A model generated the notes under the pieces. It was not told the origin of the DNA. It searched no databases and saw only the letters and a list, made by a program, of their open reading frames with translations. From MED-G78 sp964275345 (GTDB lineage: Bacteria; Pseudomonadota; Gammaproteobacteria; Magnimaribacterales; D2472), in contig CAXYBK010000003.1 of NCBI GenBank assembly GCA_964275345.1, positions 124,001 through 188,000 on the forward strand: a stretch of 64,000 nucleotides of DNA. The letters are read 5' to 3'. The position numbers and the translations under genes are program-made. Below, piece by piece: positions 34,401-44,011 of the stretch (its first letter is position 1; each line of letters opens with the position of its first letter).

Positions 34401-34724
34401 TTATATCTTTACTGCCGTTCCATAAGCAACAACTTCAGATGCGCCTTTTGTAATTGTTGAGGTTTGAAACCTAAAAGCAATAATCGCATTAGCACCTTTT
34501 GATTTTGCATCTTCTATCATTCGATCATAAGCATCATCTCTCGCTCTTTGAAGAAGTCTTGAATAACCAACTAATTCACCACCTACTATGCTTTTAAGTC
34601 CAGCAAATATGTCACTACCTGCATTTCTAGATTTCACAATACTGCCCGCAACTATTCCTAAATATTCTTTAATAAGCCTGCCTTCAATCTGATTTGAGGA
34701 GACAACCATGATATCTTGATCCAT
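34401..34724 (-). CDS. YbjQ/UPF0145 family heavy-metal-binding-like protein
   Basis: The frame from ATG 34724 gives 107 residues of the YbjQ (UPF0145) family: VSSNQIEGRLIKEYLGIVAG near the start, SRNAGSDIFAGLKSIVGGEL in the middle, and GANAIIAFRFQTS near 78-90. A longer frame extends upstream to 34868 but has no family similarity and overlaps hspQ, so the internal ATG with GAGAA upstream is chosen. Members form pentamers; a metal-binding label exists in databases, but the role is not established. Confidence 0.88.
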   Translation of the reverse strand: MDQDIMVVSSNQIEGRLIKEYLGIVAGSIVKSRNAGSDIFAGLKSIVGGELVGYSRLLQRARDDAYDRMIEDAKSKGANAIIAFRFQTSTITKGASEVVAYGTAVKI

Positions 34725-34764
34725 AATATTTCTCTTTTGGTTATAGCAATATATTATATAAATT

Positions 34765-35097
34765 ATGAAAGAATTAATAGAAGCAAAGTTCTCCATTGGT
34801 AATGTTATTAAACATAGATTTCTTAATTTTAGAGGAGTTATCTTTGATCTAGATCCAGAGTTTAACAATACTGAAGAATGGTATGAGGCTATTCCTGAGA
34901 CAATGCGACCTGCTAAAGATCAACCGTTTTATCATGTTCTTGCTGAAAATAAAGATATTTTTTATATTGCATATGTTTCTGAACAGAACCTTTTATTAGA
35001 GAATCTTAATCAGCCGGCTAATCACCCAGACATTCCAAGTATTTTTTCACATTTTGAAAGCGGCAGTCATGTGCCAGTTTCTAGAGCAAAGAATTAA
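34765..35097 (+). CDS. hspQ: Heat shock protein HspQ
   Basis: HspQ (YccV) binds hemimethylated DNA and is a specificity factor for Lon protease. The 110-residue protein has AKFSIGNVIKHRFLNFRGVI near 7-26, FDLDPEF near 27-33, and FYHVLAENKDIFYIAYVSEQ near 54-73 with the usual tail ending PDIPSIFSHFES. It is divergent from the YbjQ-like gene with only 40 bases between starts, so any promoter must be compact. No clear sigma-32 promoter was found. It converges on the aminotransferase with a four-base overlap. Confidence 0.92.
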   Translation: MKELIEAKFSIGNVIKHRFLNFRGVIFDLDPEFNNTEEWYEAIPETMRPAKDQPFYHVLAENKDIFYIAYVSEQNLLLENLNQPANHPDIPSIFSHFESGSHVPVSRAKN

Positions 35098-36308
35098 ATT
35101 TCTAAATTAAAGTGTGCTATCTGCACAGCGGCTGAAAAGACCTCGATAGCTTTTTGCAACTCAATTGCCTCAACAAAAGTAGGTGCTAGCCTGATAATAC
35201 TATCTTGAGGATCAACTCCATGAGGAAATGTTGCACCAGCTGGAGTTATAAGAACTCCTGCACTTTTACATATCTCTATAACTTTAGAAGCTATAGGCCT
35301 AGAGGTTTGATAAGTAATAAAATAACCTCCTGTAGGACTTGAAAAAGTTCCACATTCTTCTGGAATTGTTCTAAGAATAGACGAAGTTAATGCAAATTTT
35401 GGTTCGATGATTGCTGCATGTTTTTGCATATGTGAAATAATATTTTGCTTATTTTTAAAAAATCTTACATGTCGTAATTGATTTACTTTATCAGGACAAA
35501 TAATCATTGAGCCTCTTATTCTTTTAAGTAAAGAAAAGGTGCCCTCGCCTCCTGCAAAGAAAGCTAGGCCGCCGCCGCCAAAGGTAACTTTAGAAAAAGA
35601 TGTAAGAACTGAGGTTTGATTTAAAACGCCAGCTTGTTCTGCTAATGCCCATATTGGGGTTTGACTTGGTGCATTAGGTAAATCGTGGATTAAATACGCG
35701 TGATCAAATAAAAAGAGTAAATCATCAGAATATTCTGAACATAACTCAAATATCTTAAGAATATTTTCATCTGAATAGATATCGCCAGAAGGATTAGAGT
35801 GTCTCGGAACGCTTATAAGCCCAACGATGTCAGCATGTTCGGCTAAAGTAGTCTTTAAGATTTCAATGTCCAAACCATCACCAACTAAAGGGACAGGGAG
35901 CATTTCAATCCCAAGTTCATCTAACATATTAAAATGTCTATCAAATCCAGGTATTGGGCATATAAATTTAGGATTTTCTATATCTTTCCAAGGCTTATCA
36001 TTAATGCCAAAAAGATGACTAGCAAGAAGTAATTGGTAAGTTAGCAACAAACTAGATTGCTCAGCTGCAATTGTATTAGTGATAGGACTATCTAATAACT
36101 CTGATCCCAGCATTCTTGCCTGATGAATACCAAGTGGTTCGCCATAGTTTCTAATATCTGCTCCATCATCAGTTAATGGCTCTACAGCAATACTTAAGAG
36201 ATCATTAGATAAATCTAACTGAGATGGGCTTGGCTTTCCACGAGTTAAATCTATAGATAAATTTTCTTCTAATAGGAATTTAAATTGTTGAGCAATTGAT
36301 TCAGGCAT
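35094..36308 (-). CDS. PLP-dependent aspartate-type aminotransferase (Aminotran_MocR family)
   Basis: A 404-residue fold-type I aminotransferase. The start segment IDLTRGKPSPSQLDLSNDLL near 18-37 and GEPLGIHQARMLG near 56 place it in the PF12897 group, which includes the mycobacterial aspartate aminotransferase Rv3722c. The PLP lysine is in TSFSKVTFGGGGLAF near 234-248; SVPRHSNPSGD carries the cofactor-binding Asn. Aspartate plus 2-oxoglutarate is the likely reaction by family. It is divergent from rmuC with 35 bases between. Confidence 0.85.
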   Translation of the reverse strand: MPESIAQQFKFLLEENLSIDLTRGKPSPSQLDLSNDLLSIAVEPLTDDGADIRNYGEPLGIHQARMLGSELLDSPITNTIAAEQSSLLLTYQLLLASHLFGINDKPWKDIENPKFICPIPGFDRHFNMLDELGIEMLPVPLVGDGLDIEILKTTLAEHADIVGLISVPRHSNPSGDIYSDENILKIFELCSEYSDDLLFLFDHAYLIHDLPNAPSQTPIWALAEQAGVLNQTSVLTSFSKVTFGGGGLAFFAGGEGTFSLLKRIRGSMIICPDKVNQLRHVRFFKNKQNIISHMQKHAAIIEPKFALTSSILRTIPEECGTFSSPTGGYFITYQTSRPIASKVIEICKSAGVLITPAGATFPHGVDPQDSIIRLAPTFVEAIELQKAIEVFSAAVQIAHFNLEI

Positions 36309-36343
36309 AGTATGAGATATATTTTAATGGAATAATGTAACTA

Positions 36344-37450
36344 ATGGTTGAACAAAATATAATTTTAGGACTTTTAATTATATTTGGCTTGGCAATAATC
36401 TTATTTGTCTTGGTAAATATGAGAAAAAATAACGCAAAATTAATAGAGATGAGCTTTGTTAATATTGCTAACAAAATTCTTGAAGAAAAGACTGATTCTT
36501 TGTCTCAAAAGAATTTAAAAGATCTTAATCTTACATTGGAGCCTTTTAAAGAACAGATAAAAGATCTAAAAGAGCAAATCCAAAACCAACAAAAAGAACA
36601 ATCAGCTGCAAAAGAAAGCTTCAAGAATCAAGTAGATCAATTGTTAAAAGCAACAGACAGCATGAATGATAATACTCAAAACCTTACTAACGCACTTAAA
36701 GGTGATTCAAAGACTCAAGGTTTGTGGGGAGAGCAAATACTAGAAAGAACGCTTGAGGAATCTGGGCTAGAAAAAGGGTTGAATTATGAATTACAGAAAG
36801 GTTTTAGGGCATCAGATGGTTCTTTAAAAATACCTGATGCTGTCATATATTTACCGGGTGAAAGAAACATTGTTATTGACTCAAAGGTCTCACTGACTGC
36901 CTATGAAAAATTTATTAAAGAAGATGATGCAAAACTTAAGGAAGTTTATTTAAAGGATCATATAGTTTCATTAAAGAAAAATATGAAATCTTTAAAAGAG
37001 CAAGATTACCACACCCTTCCAGAAATAAATTCACCTGACTATGTTCTTATGTTTGTTCCAATTGAGTCAGCTCTTTCCTTAGCTCTCACAAATGATTGGG
37101 AATTACAAAAGTATGCAAACGATAATAGGATGGCTTTTGTTACTCCTACAAACTTGATTGCCATTTTAAGAATAGCTGAAAATTTATGGAGGCTTGATAA
37201 ACATAACAAGCATGCAGATTTAATTGCAGAGCGAGCAGGACACTTGATAGACAAGTTCTCTGGTTTAACAGAAGATCTAGAGGATGTTGGTCGTCATTTA
37301 AAGAGTGTTGAGAAATCTTTCCTGGGTGCGCAGAATAAATTATATGAAGGACAAGGTAATTTATTTAATCAAATGAAAGATCTTGAGAAATTAGGTGCAA
37401 AGAATAAAAAAAATCTTAAGCAGCCTAAAAAAAATCTTTTAGAAGAATAG
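36344..37450 (+). CDS. rmuC: DNA recombination protein RmuC homolog
   Basis: RmuC limits inversions at short repeats and is predicted to be a membrane-anchored nuclease-fold protein. In the 368-residue chain one N-terminal helix (about 6-25) is followed by a coiled coil with glutamine/lysine-rich heptads (about 45-115) and the PD-(D/E)XK-like core: GLWGEQILERTLEESGL near 126-142, IPDAVIYLPGERNIVIDSKV near 163-182 with the active-site Asp and Lys, and NLIAILRIAENLW near 268. It is followed one base later by an ABC permease gene. Confidence 0.92.
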   Translation: MVEQNIILGLLIIFGLAIILFVLVNMRKNNAKLIEMSFVNIANKILEEKTDSLSQKNLKDLNLTLEPFKEQIKDLKEQIQNQQKEQSAAKESFKNQVDQLLKATDSMNDNTQNLTNALKGDSKTQGLWGEQILERTLEESGLEKGLNYELQKGFRASDGSLKIPDAVIYLPGERNIVIDSKVSLTAYEKFIKEDDAKLKEVYLKDHIVSLKKNMKSLKEQDYHTLPEINSPDYVLMFVPIESALSLALTNDWELQKYANDNRMAFVTPTNLIAILRIAENLWRLDKHNKHADLIAERAGHLIDKFSGLTEDLEDVGRHLKSVEKSFLGAQNKLYEGQGNLFNQMKDLEKLGAKNKKNLKQPKKNLLEE

Positions 37451-37451
37451 A

Positions 37452-38996
37452 ATGCAGCATTTAAAAATATGGAAATATCTTTCAGCTCCCTGGGTAGGAT
37501 TTTCGATATTTTTTTTTATATCCTTCCTTGCTTTAGCCTTTCTACAAAATATATCTGAAAGTTTTCTTACATCAGCACTAATTTCAAAACTATTAATTAA
37601 TACTATTTCTTTAACCGCTCTAGTAGGATTTTTTACTGTAATTATCGCTGCGCCTTTTGCAATAATAACCAGTCTCTATAAATTTCCTTGTCATCATTTT
37701 TTTAGCTGGTCACTAAGTCTGCCGCTTGCTTTCCCCGCATATATTTATGCATTTATTTTTGTTGGTGGCTTAGAGTATTCTGGCCCTCTGGCAACTTGGT
37801 TAAGAGAGTTTGAAGTCATACTGCCCTCTGTGAGAAATATTCTTGGAGCATCTTTAATAATGTCTCTTGCCTTATATCCTTATATATTTCTTTTGATGAA
37901 GGCTCAAATTAAATATTTAGGTATCCCTATTTTTAAAGCAGCAAAGACCCTAGGTAAGTCTGATATAACAGTTATAAGAACTATTTTATTACCAGCTCTA
38001 AAGCCAGCAATTATTGCTGGGATGATTTTAGCTATGCTCGAAACGCTTGCAGATTTTGGAGGAGTATCAACACTGAGAATTGAGACCTTCACTGTAGCAA
38101 TCTACAACGCGTGGTTTGGTTATCAGGATTATTTTAGCGGCGCTAGGTTGGCAGGAATTTTATTTGTATTTGTAATTCTTTTACTCCTATTAAGTAAAAA
38201 ACTTACAGAATCAAAAAAATCAGGTTCAATTTCTCGTGATTCTTTTGATAAAATTCAATTAAATAGAACTCCAGCAATTATTTGTTTTTCTGCCTGCTCA
38301 CTGCTATTTCTTATAGCATTCGGACTTCCCTTTATTCAATTATTAGCATGGAGTGACTTAAGTGAAGTATTTTTATCAAGCTCTAATATTAAACTTTTCA
38401 TGAATTCTGGATTTCTTGGCTTTTTTACAGCCTCATTAATAAGTATTACTGCATTAGTTCTATCACTTGCTTATGCAGGTTCTAATAAAATGAAAAGTAT
38501 TTTTACGGCTGCAACTATAGGATATGCATTACCTGGATCAGTTATTGCTGTTGGCCTTCTAATTGTTATCAATGAACTGTTTGGGGTCTCTATTACTTCC
38601 ATGGGAATTTTTGGTTTAGTGCTGTGTCTGTCTATAAGATTTATGACTCCAGCTTTTCAGTACTTAATTTCAGCTTTAGAAAATATACCTGAATCTAGTA
38701 AACAGGCTCTATCTACCCTTCCTGTGAACTCACTAAAAGCATTTACCTCGTTATATCTTCCATCAATGAGACCTGCATTATTGGTAGCATTTCTAGTTGT
38801 ATTTATTGAAGTAGTAAAAGAGCAACCTGCTACTTTAATTTTAAGGCCTGTAGGCTTTGAAACGCTTTCATCAAAAATTTATAACTTTACAAGTGAGGGC
38901 CAATGGGAATTAGCGGCGAATCCAAGCCTTCTATTGGTTATGCTGAGCTTTATATTAGTTTACTTTTTAAATAAGAGACTTGATAAGAATGAATAA
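37452..38996 (+). CDS. Iron(III)-type ABC transporter permease (FbpB-like), orphan
   Basis: A 514-residue duplicated permease with about twelve membrane segments, typical of the FbpB/SfuB family for ferric iron. Each half has an EAA-like coupling loop: FKAAKTLGKSDITVIRTILLP near 159-179 and SKQALSTLPVNSLKAFTSLYLP in the second half. The family pairs with an ATPase and a periplasmic binding protein; neither is adjacent, so they must be elsewhere or the operon has been dismantled. Its last eight bases overlap gcvT. Confidence 0.9.
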   Translation: MQHLKIWKYLSAPWVGFSIFFFISFLALAFLQNISESFLTSALISKLLINTISLTALVGFFTVIIAAPFAIITSLYKFPCHHFFSWSLSLPLAFPAYIYAFIFVGGLEYSGPLATWLREFEVILPSVRNILGASLIMSLALYPYIFLLMKAQIKYLGIPIFKAAKTLGKSDITVIRTILLPALKPAIIAGMILAMLETLADFGGVSTLRIETFTVAIYNAWFGYQDYFSGARLAGILFVFVILLLLLSKKLTESKKSGSISRDSFDKIQLNRTPAIICFSACSLLFLIAFGLPFIQLLAWSDLSEVFLSSSNIKLFMNSGFLGFFTASLISITALVLSLAYAGSNKMKSIFTAATIGYALPGSVIAVGLLIVINELFGVSITSMGIFGLVLCLSIRFMTPAFQYLISALENIPESSKQALSTLPVNSLKAFTSLYLPSMRPALLVAFLVVFIEVVKEQPATLILRPVGFETLSSKIYNFTSEGQWELAANPSLLLVMLSFILVYFLNKRLDKNE

Positions 38997-40050
38997 AACT
39001 ACTTTATTTGCAGAACATGAAAAGCTTGGTGCCAAAATGGTAGATTTTGGTGGTTGGAGTATGCCTATCAATTACGGCTCTCAGATTAATGAACATAAAA
39101 TTGTAAGATCTGATGTTGGAATATTTGATGTATCTCATATGTCTATATTTGACTTAGATGGTTCAGAACAAGAAAAATTTCTTAAATATCTTCTGCCAAA
39201 TGATGTGAGTAAAATTAAGAACTCCGGAAGGGCTTTATATAGTCCTCTTTTAAATAAAGATGGTGGGGTACTGGATGACTTGATTGTTTATAATCTTGGA
39301 ACTCACTATCGGATAATTTCAAATTGCGCTACTCGGGCGCAAAATCATGATTGGTTTGTTAAGCAATGTGAAAGTTATGATGTAAATATAAGATTTATGA
39401 GCAACTTATCTATTATTGCTATTCAAGGACCTCAATCCTTAAATCTTCTTAAGAAAATTGGCATAAATGATTTACATGATATGTCTGATTTTGATGTAAA
39501 AAATCAAAACTTAACCATGATAGCTAAAACAGGTTATACCGGCGAAGAAGGGTTTGAGGTCGTTGTAGAGAATGCTAATGTTGAATCATTCTGGAATAGC
39601 CTACTGGAGGCAGGAGCATCTCCTATCGGACTTGGTGCTAGAGATACTTTGAGATTAGAGGCTGGATTAAATCTATATGGCACTGATATGGATAAAAAGA
39701 ATAATCCATATGAATCAAATCTTGCATGGACAATAGATCTAAATGATGAAAATAGAGATTTCATTGGAAAATCTGCTCTTTTGGCAATTAATATAGATAC
39801 AAGCAAAGAATTAAAGGGAATTATTTTAAGGGACAAAGGAATTTTAAGATCACATCAAGTAATTGACCATAAGGCTGGTAGTGGTGAAATATTAAGTGGT
39901 ACTTATTCTCCTTCTTTTGGTTTTAGTATTGCATTTGCAAGATTAGATAAAGGCCACGAAGGGGAAGGAAAAGTTAAAATAAGAAATACTGAATTTAAAG
40001 TTGAAATAGTGTCGCCACCATTTATGAGAAAAGGTAAAATGCTCATATGA
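38989..40050 (+). CDS. gcvT: Glycine cleavage system T protein (aminomethyltransferase)
   Basis: GcvT moves the methylene group from lipoyl-bound H protein to tetrahydrofolate, releasing ammonia. I chose ATG 38989 (353 residues, MNKTTLFAEHEKLGAKM), since a TTG three codons upstream only adds residues. Motifs include MVDFGGWSMPINY near 17-29, GIFDVSHMS near 43-51, AKTGYTGEEGFEVV near 178-191 and GLGARDTLRLEAGLNLYGTD near 210-229 with the folate-site Asp/Arg. It overlaps the preceding permease and then gcvH by four bases, starting a complete gcvT-H-P set. Confidence 0.96.
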   Translation: MNKTTLFAEHEKLGAKMVDFGGWSMPINYGSQINEHKIVRSDVGIFDVSHMSIFDLDGSEQEKFLKYLLPNDVSKIKNSGRALYSPLLNKDGGVLDDLIVYNLGTHYRIISNCATRAQNHDWFVKQCESYDVNIRFMSNLSIIAIQGPQSLNLLKKIGINDLHDMSDFDVKNQNLTMIAKTGYTGEEGFEVVVENANVESFWNSLLEAGASPIGLGARDTLRLEAGLNLYGTDMDKKNNPYESNLAWTIDLNDENRDFIGKSALLAINIDTSKELKGIILRDKGILRSHQVIDHKAGSGEILSGTYSPSFGFSIAFARLDKGHEGEGKVKIRNTEFKVEIVSPPFMRKGKMLI

Positions 40051-40433
40051 ATGAAATTCCTGGCGACCTTAAGTTTAGACCATCACATGAATGGGTAAGA
40101 ATCGAACAAGATGGAACCGTAACGGTAGGTATTTCTGATCATGCTCAGGATCTACTGGGTGATATTGTATTTGTAGAGCTTCCTGACATAGGTGCTCAAA
40201 TGAATGCAGAAGATGAAGTAGCAATTGTTGAATCAGTTAAGGCCGCTTCAGATGTTTATTCTCCTGTCTCTGGAGAAATAATTGAAGTAAATGAACTGCT
40301 TTTAGATAATCCTGAGACAATTAATGAATCTCCATACTCCGATGGGTGGTTTTATAAAATACAACCCGATAATTTAGATGAGATTAACGAATTACTTTCC
40401 CCTCAAGAATACGGCGAAGTCTGCGAAGAATAA
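40047..40433 (+). CDS. gcvH: Glycine cleavage system H protein
   Basis: GcvH is the lipoylated shuttle between the P, T and L proteins. The 128-residue chain starts IPGDLKFRPSHEWVRIEQDG and carries the lipoyl-lysine K65 in ESVKAASDVYSPVSGE; GDIVFVELPDIG near 38-49 is also conserved. It overlaps gcvT by four bases. Between gcvH and gcvP is a 44-base gap holding a possible 16-codon leader frame. Confidence 0.96.
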   Translation: MNEIPGDLKFRPSHEWVRIEQDGTVTVGISDHAQDLLGDIVFVELPDIGAQMNAEDEVAIVESVKAASDVYSPVSGEIIEVNELLLDNPETINESPYSDGWFYKIQPDNLDEINELLSPQEYGEVCEE

Positions 40434-40477
40434 TATGCCTAAACCTCAAACCGCATTTACTTTAATCGGTTTTTATA

Positions 40478-43330
40478 ATGCCTAAAAAAGAAAACGCTTT
40501 AAAAACTATGAACTCAGATTTAAATTCCTTTTCGCGAAGACATATAGGCGTAGATAAAGAAACCTCAATTGAAATGCTTAAAGATATAGGATTTGCATCG
40601 ATGGATGATTTTATACAGTCTATCGTTCCAGAAAATATATATAGTGCTGAATCCTTGAATATAAATGATGAGCTATCTGAAGCAGAGGCTCTCCGATATT
40701 TAGAGGCTATAAGTAAAAAAAATAAAGTTTATAAAACTTATATTGGGCAAGGTTTTTATAACTCTGTAACCCCAGCGCCCATTATTAGAAATATATTTGA
40801 GAACCCAGGTTGGTATACGTCTTATACCCCCTATCAACCAGAAATTGCTCAAGGAAGATTAGAAGCTCTCATAAATTATCAAACAATGGTTTGTGATCTT
40901 ACCGGTATGGAGATAGCAAATGCTTCATTGCTTGATGAGCCAACAGCAGCAGCTGAAGCGATGACTCTTGCAAAGAGAACAAGTAAATCTAAAGCCAATT
41001 TATTTTTAGTTGATGAGCAATGCCTTCCGCAAACTATAAATGTATTGAAAACAAGAGCTAAACCTTTAGGTATAGAAATAAAAATTGGTAACCTTGATAA
41101 AATGCTAGATGAAGAGTATTTTGCTGCCCTTGCTCAGTATCCTGGAGCAGATGGAGTTATTCGTGATTTTACTAATGTAGTTGATTCTAGTCATGCAAAA
41201 GATGCTCTTGTTATTTTTGCTGCGGATATTCTTGCGCTAACTTTAATTAAAGCACCAGGAGAATTTGGAGCAGACATCGTTATAGGGTCGTCTCAAAGGT
41301 TTGGGGTGCCTATTGGTTTTGGCGGACCTCATGCTGCATTCATGGCAACAAAAGAATCTTACAAACGCTCCTTACCAGGAAGAATTGTAGGAGCTTCTGT
41401 AGACTCACATGGCAACATTGCATACAGACTAGCATTACAAACTAGAGAACAACATATAAGAAGAGAAAAAGCGACAAGCAATATATGCACTGCTCAAGCT
41501 TTATTGGCAATTATGGCTGGATTCTATGCTGTATATCACGGTCCTGAAGGTTTAAAAGCAATTGGTCAAAGAGTTAATGACTTTACTAAAATATTGATGC
41601 TTGCTCTAACGAAAAATGGAGTAAATGTTAAATCTACAAATTTCTTTGATACTTTGGTAATCCTGTCTGATGATAAGACTCAAAGTTACATAGACAAAGC
41701 GTTAGAAAAGAAAATTAATTTAAGGCTAATTGATAAGTCATCTATAGGTATTTCAATAGATGAATCAGTCTCTTTTGAAGATCTTGCTGAAATAGCATGT
41801 ATTTTTTGTGATGAAGATATATCTGATTTAAGTAATCTTTCTTCCTCTATACCTCAAAATTTAATTAGGTCTTCAGATTATTTAACCCATGGTGTCTTTA
41901 ATAATTATCAGACTGAGACAGAATTAATGAGATACATCAGAAGATTGTTTAATAAAGATATTGCATTGGATACCGCTATGATCCCACTTGGTTCATGCAC
42001 GATGAAACTTAACTCAGCATCAGAGATGATGCCAGTTAGCTGGCCAGAGTTTTCTTCCATTCATCCTTTTGCTCCAACTAATCAAACAAATGGCTATATG
42101 GAGCTTATAGATGAGCTTGAGGCTATGCTGGTTGCTATTACAGGTTATTCAGGAATTTCATTGCAGCCTAATGCTGGTTCACAAGGCGAGTATGCTGGTC
42201 TTCTTGCTATAAATGCTTATCACAAAAGTAATGGGGGCAATGATCGAAATATATGTCTAATACCCAGATCAGCACACGGAACAAATCCAGCTTCAGCCCA
42301 AATGGTTGGTCTTAAGGTGGTTCCAATTGAATGTAATTTAGAGGGAAATATTTCTATTAAAGATTTAAAAGAAAAAACTGAATTACATAAAAATAAATTA
42401 TCCGCGATTATGATTACCTACCCATCTACTCATGGTGTATTTGAATCTTCAGTAACTGAGGTTTGTAAAATTGTTCATGAGGCTGGTGGCTTAGTTTATA
42501 TAGATGGGGCTAATCTAAATGCTATGGTTGGTCTTTGTTACCCCGGAAAGTTTGGTGGTGATGTTTCTCATCTTAATCTTCATAAAACTTTCTGTATCCC
42601 TCATGGAGGTGGTGGGCCTGGAGTTGGTCCAATTGGAGTTGTTGATAAACTTAAAAAATTTGTGCCTGGTTTTCATGACAATCCTACTAGTGATGTTGGT
42701 CCTGTCTCAGGGTCAGACTGGGGAAGCGCAAGCATTCTTCCAATTAGCTGGATGTATATCAAAATGATGGGGGCGCGTGGTCTAAGAAAAGCTACAGAGA
42801 CTGCAATATTAAATGCTAATTACATTGCTTTTAGATTGAAAGATGATTATCAAATTTTGTATAAAGGAGAAAGCGGACTTGTTGCTCATGAATGTATTCT
42901 TGATGTAAGACCTTTTAAGGATTCTGCTGAAATAGAAGTAGAAGATATTGCTAAAAGATTAATCGATTATGGTTTTCATGCTCCAACAATGTCTTGGCCT
43001 GTTGCTGGAACTCTAATGATTGAACCTACTGAGAGTGAATCTAGATTAGAAATAGATCGTTTTTGCGATGCCATGATAAGTATTCGTTCAGAAATTAGAG
43101 ATATCGAGGCTGGCGTTCTTGATAAGAATGATAATATGCTTAAAAATGCTCCACATACTGCAGAAGTGGTATCTGGGAATAAATGGACACACTCTTATTC
43201 AAGAGTAAGAGCGGCCTATCCTGTTGATAGTCTTAAAAAGAATAAATTCTGGCCTCCAGTCGGAAGAGTGGATAATACCTATGGTGATAGAAATCTAATT
43301 TGCAGTTGTCCTTCCATGGATGATTTTTAG
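40478..43330 (+). CDS. gcvP: Glycine dehydrogenase (decarboxylating), P protein
   Basis: GcvP is the PLP enzyme that decarboxylates glycine and loads the aminomethyl group on H protein. At 950 residues it is the fused single-chain form. Signatures are SFSRRHIG near 18-25, TPYQPEIAQGRLEALINYQT near 115-134, the second-half NAGSQGEYAGLLAI and the PLP lysine in LHKTFCIPHGGGGPG near residue 706. The ATG at 40478 lacks a ribosome site; an internal ATG ten codons later is possible. Its end overlaps the convergent HAD gene by four bases. Confidence 0.96.
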   Translation: MPKKENALKTMNSDLNSFSRRHIGVDKETSIEMLKDIGFASMDDFIQSIVPENIYSAESLNINDELSEAEALRYLEAISKKNKVYKTYIGQGFYNSVTPAPIIRNIFENPGWYTSYTPYQPEIAQGRLEALINYQTMVCDLTGMEIANASLLDEPTAAAEAMTLAKRTSKSKANLFLVDEQCLPQTINVLKTRAKPLGIEIKIGNLDKMLDEEYFAALAQYPGADGVIRDFTNVVDSSHAKDALVIFAADILALTLIKAPGEFGADIVIGSSQRFGVPIGFGGPHAAFMATKESYKRSLPGRIVGASVDSHGNIAYRLALQTREQHIRREKATSNICTAQALLAIMAGFYAVYHGPEGLKAIGQRVNDFTKILMLALTKNGVNVKSTNFFDTLVILSDDKTQSYIDKALEKKINLRLIDKSSIGISIDESVSFEDLAEIACIFCDEDISDLSNLSSSIPQNLIRSSDYLTHGVFNNYQTETELMRYIRRLFNKDIALDTAMIPLGSCTMKLNSASEMMPVSWPEFSSIHPFAPTNQTNGYMELIDELEAMLVAITGYSGISLQPNAGSQGEYAGLLAINAYHKSNGGNDRNICLIPRSAHGTNPASAQMVGLKVVPIECNLEGNISIKDLKEKTELHKNKLSAIMITYPSTHGVFESSVTEVCKIVHEAGGLVYIDGANLNAMVGLCYPGKFGGDVSHLNLHKTFCIPHGGGGPGVGPIGVVDKLKKFVPGFHDNPTSDVGPVSGSDWGSASILPISWMYIKMMGARGLRKATETAILNANYIAFRLKDDYQILYKGESGLVAHECILDVRPFKDSAEIEVEDIAKRLIDYGFHAPTMSWPVAGTLMIEPTESESRLEIDRFCDAMISIRSEIRDIEAGVLDKNDNMLKNAPHTAEVVSGNKWTHSYSRVRAAYPVDSLKKNKFWPPVGRVDNTYGDRNLICSCPSMDDF

Positions 43331-43995
43331 TGAATTGGTAGCTCTATAATTTCCCAATTAGCTTCCCAACATGTAGCTCTTAATTGCTCATCAGGATTTA
43401 CAGCTATTGGATTAGAGACCTCTAATAGAAGAGGTAAGTCGTTGATTGAATCTGAATAGAAGGTTGTATTTTCAAAATTATTAAAACCATTTCTACTCAT
43501 CCATTCTTTTACTTTATTTAATTTGCCTTTGCCTAAAGCAGACTCCCCTTTCATTTTGCCGGTATATTTACCAGCAATAATTTCAACATCTGTAGCAATA
43601 ATGTGCTTAAAACCAAGCCTTTCTGCTATCGGCTTAACAATTATTGAATTGGTTGCAGAAGCTAAAAGCATAAAATCATTATCATGAGAGTGTTCATGCA
43701 AAAGCCGTAATGCATAAATATTTATCATCGGTTCAATTATTGAATTTAAAAATTCTTTTAATAATCCTTTTAATTGTTCTGGTGTTTTATCTTTAAAAGT
43801 TGAAAGAGCAAATTCTGCCCAGGCATCATAATCTAAATTCCCTTGATAATATTGTTCATAGAAATACTCATTTCTTTTTGTATATTCTTCATGATCAACT
43901 TGGCCAGAATCAATCATAAATTTAATCCATGAATAATCAGAATCCCCATTAAGAATGGTATTATCTAAATCAAATATTATTAATTTATCACTCAT
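43327..43995 (-). CDS. HAD-IB family hydrolase (SerB-like phosphatase)
   Basis: A 222-residue HAD phosphatase of subfamily IB. Starting from ATG 43995 the nucleophile motif is IIFDLDNTILNGDSDY (DxDxT near 8-12); motif II is the serine in LLASATNS near 113, and motif III is FYSDSINDLPLLLEVS near 186-201. The longer frame to 44019 overlaps the divergent rppH and lacks similarity. Members act on phosphoserine or similar phosphomonoesters. In Pseudomonas a HAD gene also lies next to rppH. Confidence 0.9.
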   Translation of the reverse strand: MSDKLIIFDLDNTILNGDSDYSWIKFMIDSGQVDHEEYTKRNEYFYEQYYQGNLDYDAWAEFALSTFKDKTPEQLKGLLKEFLNSIIEPMINIYALRLLHEHSHDNDFMLLASATNSIIVKPIAERLGFKHIIATDVEIIAGKYTGKMKGESALGKGKLNKVKEWMSRNGFNNFENTTFYSDSINDLPLLLEVSNPIAVNPDEQLRATCWEANWEIIELPIH

Positions 43996-44011
43996 ATAGT
44001 AAAGCCTATTT

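Noticed and set aside
34725..34868. Longer minus-strand frame extending the YbjQ-like protein by 48 residues
   Set aside because: The extra residues have no family similarity and run over the start of hspQ; the internal ATG at 34724 has a ribosome site and gives the normal family length.
40448..40472. Possible terminator hairpin AAACCG/CGGTTT before gcvP
   Set aside because: The stem is only six bases with a 13-base loop, and termination there would block gcvP in an otherwise contiguous operon.
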